Shown here: positions 3,562 to 5,874 of the stretch, one piece after another
Numbering within the stretch: the first letter of the stretch is position 1
Layout: every line of letters begins with the position of its first letter
NCBI GenBank assembly: GCA_900553415.1
Contig: USDH01000100.1
Span: 1 to 5,874, forward strand
Direction: 5' to 3'
Origin: an uncultured Collinsella sp.
Lineage (GTDB): Bacteria; Actinomycetota; Coriobacteriia; Coriobacteriales; Coriobacteriaceae
DNA: 5,874 nt
Program-made: the position numbers and the translations under genes
The notes under the pieces: model-generated
What the model was told of the DNA's origin: nothing
Seen by the model: only the letters and a program-made list of their open reading frames with translations
Database searches by the model: none

Positions 3562-5802
3562 GTGGCAAAGAAGAAGACGAAGAACCAGCCAAAGAAAAAA
3601 CAGGTCAACGCCGAGAACGTCATCGGCCTGCACTCCGAGGTCACCGACCAGCCGATCACGCAGACGCTCGAGGTCAACTACATGCCCTACGCCATGAGCG
3701 TCAACGTCTCGCGTGCATTCCCCGAGATTGACGGCTTTAAGCCCTCGCACCGCAAGCTGCTCTACACCATGTACAAAATGGGCCTGCTCAAGGGCGAGCG
3801 CCAGAAGAGCGCCAACATCGTGGGCCAGACCATGAAGCTCAACCCGCATGGCGATGCCGCGATCTACGAGACGATGGTGCGTCTGGCTACCGGCAACGAG
3901 GCGCTGCTCGCCCCCTTCGTGGAGTCGAAGGGCAACTTTGGCAAGTACTATTCGGGCGACCTGAGCTACGCCGCTTCGCGTTACACCGAGGCCAAGCTCT
4001 CCCCCATCAGCGCCGAGATCTTCAAGGACATCGACAAGGACCCGGTCGACTTCGTCGACAGCTACGACGGCGCCATGAAGGAGCCGCGCCTGCTGCCCAC
4101 CACGTTCCCCAACATCCTTGTCTCGGCCAATAAGGGCATCGGCGTCGCCATGGCGTCCGACATCTGCGGTTTCAACCTCAACGAGGTCTGCACCGCCACG
4201 ATGCACTACCTGCAGGATCCCGACTGCGACCTGCTCGAGTACATGCCCATGCCCGACTTCTCGACCGGCGGCGAGATTATCTACCGCCGCGAGGAGATGG
4301 AGAAGATCGTCGAGACCGGCCTGGGCAGCTTCCAGATCCGCTCCCGCTGGCGCTGGATTCCCGAAGAGCGCATCATCGAGGTGTACGAGATCCCCTACAC
4401 CACCAAGACCGATGTCATCATCGAGCGCATCGTCAAGCTCTCCAAGGAGGGCAAGGTCAAGGAGATCGCAGACATCCGCGATGAAACCGACCTTTCGGGT
4501 CTGCGTATCGCCATCGACCTTAAGCGCGGTGTCGACCCCGACAAGCTCATGGCCAAGCTCTATCGCTCGACCACGCTGCAGGATTCGTTCTCGTGCAACT
4601 TCAACGTGCTCGTCGACGGCTATCCCCGTGTTATGGGCGTGCGCCAGATTCTGCACGAGTGGGTCAAGTGGCGTATTGAGTCCACGCGTCGCCGCATTAA
4701 CTTTGACCTGGGCAAAAAGTCCGAGCGCCTGCACCTGCTGCACGGCCTCGAGGCGATCTTGCTCGATATCGACAAGGCCATCGCCATCATCCGCGGCACC
4801 AAACTCGAGGCCGAGGTCGTGCCCAACCTTATGAAGGGTTTCGACATCGACGAGACCCAGGCCGAATTTGTCGCCGAGCTCAAGCTCCGCAACATCAACG
4901 AGGAGTACATCCTCAACCGCACCAAGGACATCGCTAAGCTTGAGGGCGAAATTGCCGAGCTTGAGGAGATCCTCTCCAGCGAGGAGAACATCAAGAAGGT
5001 CATCAGCGACGAGCTGGCCGCGGTCAACAAGAAGTATGTGATGCCGCGCCGCACGGGCAGGATCGAGCCCCATGAGGTTATCGAAGTAAGCTTGGAGCCC
5101 GAGGTCGAGGAGTACCCGGTTACCATCATGCTTTCGCGCGATGGCTACCTCAAGAAGATGACGGACCGCGTGCTCAAGAAGGCGACCACGCTCAAGTACA
5201 AGGACGGCGACAAACCCTTTATCGAGTTCCCGTCCTCCAACACGCACGAGCTGCTCGTGTTTACCAACAAGAGCCAGGTGTACAAGTGCAAGGTTGCGGC
5301 ATTTGAGGACACCAAGTCGGCCCAGCTGGGCTCGTACCTGCCGACCGATCTTGAGATGGAACTCGACGAGAGTGTCATCTGGGTCATCGACCCCGAGGAC
5401 TACAAGGCCGACGTGTTGTTTGTCTTTGAGAACGGCCGCGTGGTGCGCGTCGCGCTTTCTGGATACGTCACCAAGACCAACCGCAAGCGCCTCAAGAACG
5501 CCATCTACGGTGGCAGCAAGCTGCTGTATGCCCAGGTGCTCAAGGAAGATCGCGACATCGCGCTGGTCTCGAGCGACTACCGCCTGATGAACTTCAACAC
5601 GTCGCTGCTCAAGACCAAGACGACCACCAACACGCAGGGCGTCCAGGCTTTCACGGCCAAGAAGGGCCGCTCGGTCACCACCGTCGGCACGACCGAGGAA
5701 ATCCTCGGCGCCGGCGTCTCGGCCGAAAAGTTCACCGCGCAGAGCCTGCCTTCTGCCGGTGCCCTCATGAAGGAAAACGACATGCCGAGCCTGTTTGACT
5801 AA
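3562..5802 (+). CDS. Divergent type IIA DNA topoisomerase, DNA-cleaving A subunit (GyrA/ParC-like)
   Basis: This 746-residue subunit binds, cuts and rejoins DNA as partner of the B subunit encoded 45 nt upstream. A lysine-rich tail (seven Lys in the first 14 residues) precedes the winged-helix breakage domain. The helix contacting DNA and quinolones reads KSANIVGQ...NPHGDAAIYE (82-103). GNFGKYYSGDLSYAASRYTEA (124-144) carries the catalytic Arg140-Tyr141, with a two-residue insertion relative to E. coli GyrA. The tower follows, with the intercalation region near GIGVAMAS (192-199). A coiled coil runs at about 440-490. The C-terminal beta-pinwheel (about 517-715) is too short for six blades, suggesting three to five, and has no QRRGGKG-type GyrA box. 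The last 30 residues look disordered and end in an acidic MPSLFD. Ala99 and Glu103 occupy the positions of Ser83 and Asp87 of E. coli GyrA. The short pinwheel without a GyrA box favours decatenation or relaxation (topo IV-like) over negative supercoiling, but this is inference. Translation starts at GTG. Confidence 0.93.
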   Translation: MAKKKTKNQPKKKQVNAENVIGLHSEVTDQPITQTLEVNYMPYAMSVNVSRAFPEIDGFKPSHRKLLYTMYKMGLLKGERQKSANIVGQTMKLNPHGDAAIYETMVRLATGNEALLAPFVESKGNFGKYYSGDLSYAASRYTEAKLSPISAEIFKDIDKDPVDFVDSYDGAMKEPRLLPTTFPNILVSANKGIGVAMASDICGFNLNEVCTATMHYLQDPDCDLLEYMPMPDFSTGGEIIYRREEMEKIVETGLGSFQIRSRWRWIPEERIIEVYEIPYTTKTDVIIERIVKLSKEGKVKEIADIRDETDLSGLRIAIDLKRGVDPDKLMAKLYRSTTLQDSFSCNFNVLVDGYPRVMGVRQILHEWVKWRIESTRRRINFDLGKKSERLHLLHGLEAILLDIDKAIAIIRGTKLEAEVVPNLMKGFDIDETQAEFVAELKLRNINEEYILNRTKDIAKLEGEIAELEEILSSEENIKKVISDELAAVNKKYVMPRRTGRIEPHEVIEVSLEPEVEEYPVTIMLSRDGYLKKMTDRVLKKATTLKYKDGDKPFIEFPSSNTHELLVFTNKSQVYKCKVAAFEDTKSAQLGSYLPTDLEMELDESVIWVIDPEDYKADVLFVFENGRVVRVALSGYVTKTNRKRLKNAIYGGSKLLYAQVLKEDRDIALVSSDYRLMNFNTSLLKTKTTTNTQGVQAFTAKKGRSVTTVGTTEEILGAGVSAEKFTAQSLPSAGALMKENDMPSLFD

Positions 5803-5846
5803 AACAACGGCGACTAAACCGTCATGGTTTTACAAAGCAGCGGGGC

Positions 5847-5874
5847 CCGGAGCGCAGTAAACGCTGCGCCCCGG
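5847..5874 (+). terminator. Probable intrinsic terminator stem of the topoisomerase operon, cut by the window edge
   Basis: CCGGAGCGCAG (5847-5857) pairs with CTGCGCCCCGG (5864-5874) around the loop TAAACG, with one A-C mismatch at 5851/5870. The stem begins 45 nt after the A-subunit stop. The left arm continues outward as GGGGC (5842-5846), so the stem may be longer than visible, and any T run would lie past position 5874. GC-rich strength and position suit a Rho-independent terminator; the T run cannot be seen. Confidence 0.55.

Noticed and set aside
2716..5247. Minus-strand open frame of 843 codons opposite both topoisomerase genes
   Set aside because: It lies antisense to two clear genes and crosses their intergenic gap. 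Its Leu/Val/Asp/Gly/His-rich composition is what antisense reading of C/G-ending codons gives. It has no domain pattern.
1..5874. CRISPR arrays, tRNA/rRNA genes, insertion sequences or integrase/attachment sites
   Set aside because: No regularly spaced repeats, no tRNA cloverleaf or rRNA-like stretch, and no transposase or integrase motifs were found on either strand.

Overview
The window is most likely from a fairly high-GC actinobacterium. The best guess is a gut member of the Coriobacteriia (Collinsella/Olsenella-like). This rests on the strong C/G preference at third codon positions in the two large genes, on an actinobacterial/Gram-positive-type LexA box and on overall protein flavour. 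It is an inference; no rRNA or marker gene in the window settles it.

Layout. Positions 1-198 hold no gene I can call with confidence. A leftward two-gene operon follows on the minus strand: an Xre-family helix-turn-helix regulator (832-1062), then a four-helix membrane protein of unknown function (238-822). The two are translationally coupled, because the regulator's stop codon lies inside the next gene's Shine-Dalgarno sequence. The operon has a near-consensus sigma-70-type promoter (1111-1139, minus) bracketed by an inverted repeat that looks like an operator. A hairpin with a short T run follows the last stop (195-230).

Positions 1063-1518 form a divergent intergenic region of about 456 bases. 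It holds the minus-strand promoter and operators, an 18-bp stem with a 3-nt loop (1212-1250) that pairs fully only as plus-strand RNA, an AT-rich trough, and an exact Gram-positive/actinobacterial SOS (LexA) box at 1406-1419.

To the right, on the plus strand, a two-gene operon encodes both subunits of a divergent type IIA DNA topoisomerase: a GyrB/ParE-like ATPase-Toprim subunit (1519-3516) and a GyrA/ParC-like cleavage subunit (3562-5802). The gap is 45 nt, and a GC-rich stem runs off the window end. All catalytic residues I can check are present: the GHKL Glu/Asn/Asp, the QTK lysine, the Toprim Glu and DxD, and the active-site Arg-Tyr. Several signature motifs depart from textbook gyrase and topo IV. 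The A subunit has Ala and Glu at the two main quinolone-contact positions (E. coli Ser83 and Asp87), a shortened C-terminal pinwheel without a visible GyrA box, and a lysine-rich N-terminal tail. The B subunit has a GTNGLG ATP loop, reminiscent of eukaryotic topo II GRNGYG, instead of GLHGVG.

The most interesting hypothesis is that this is an accessory topoisomerase, additional to the housekeeping gyrase, under SOS control and possibly of low intrinsic fluoroquinolone sensitivity. The sequence suggests this but does not prove it.
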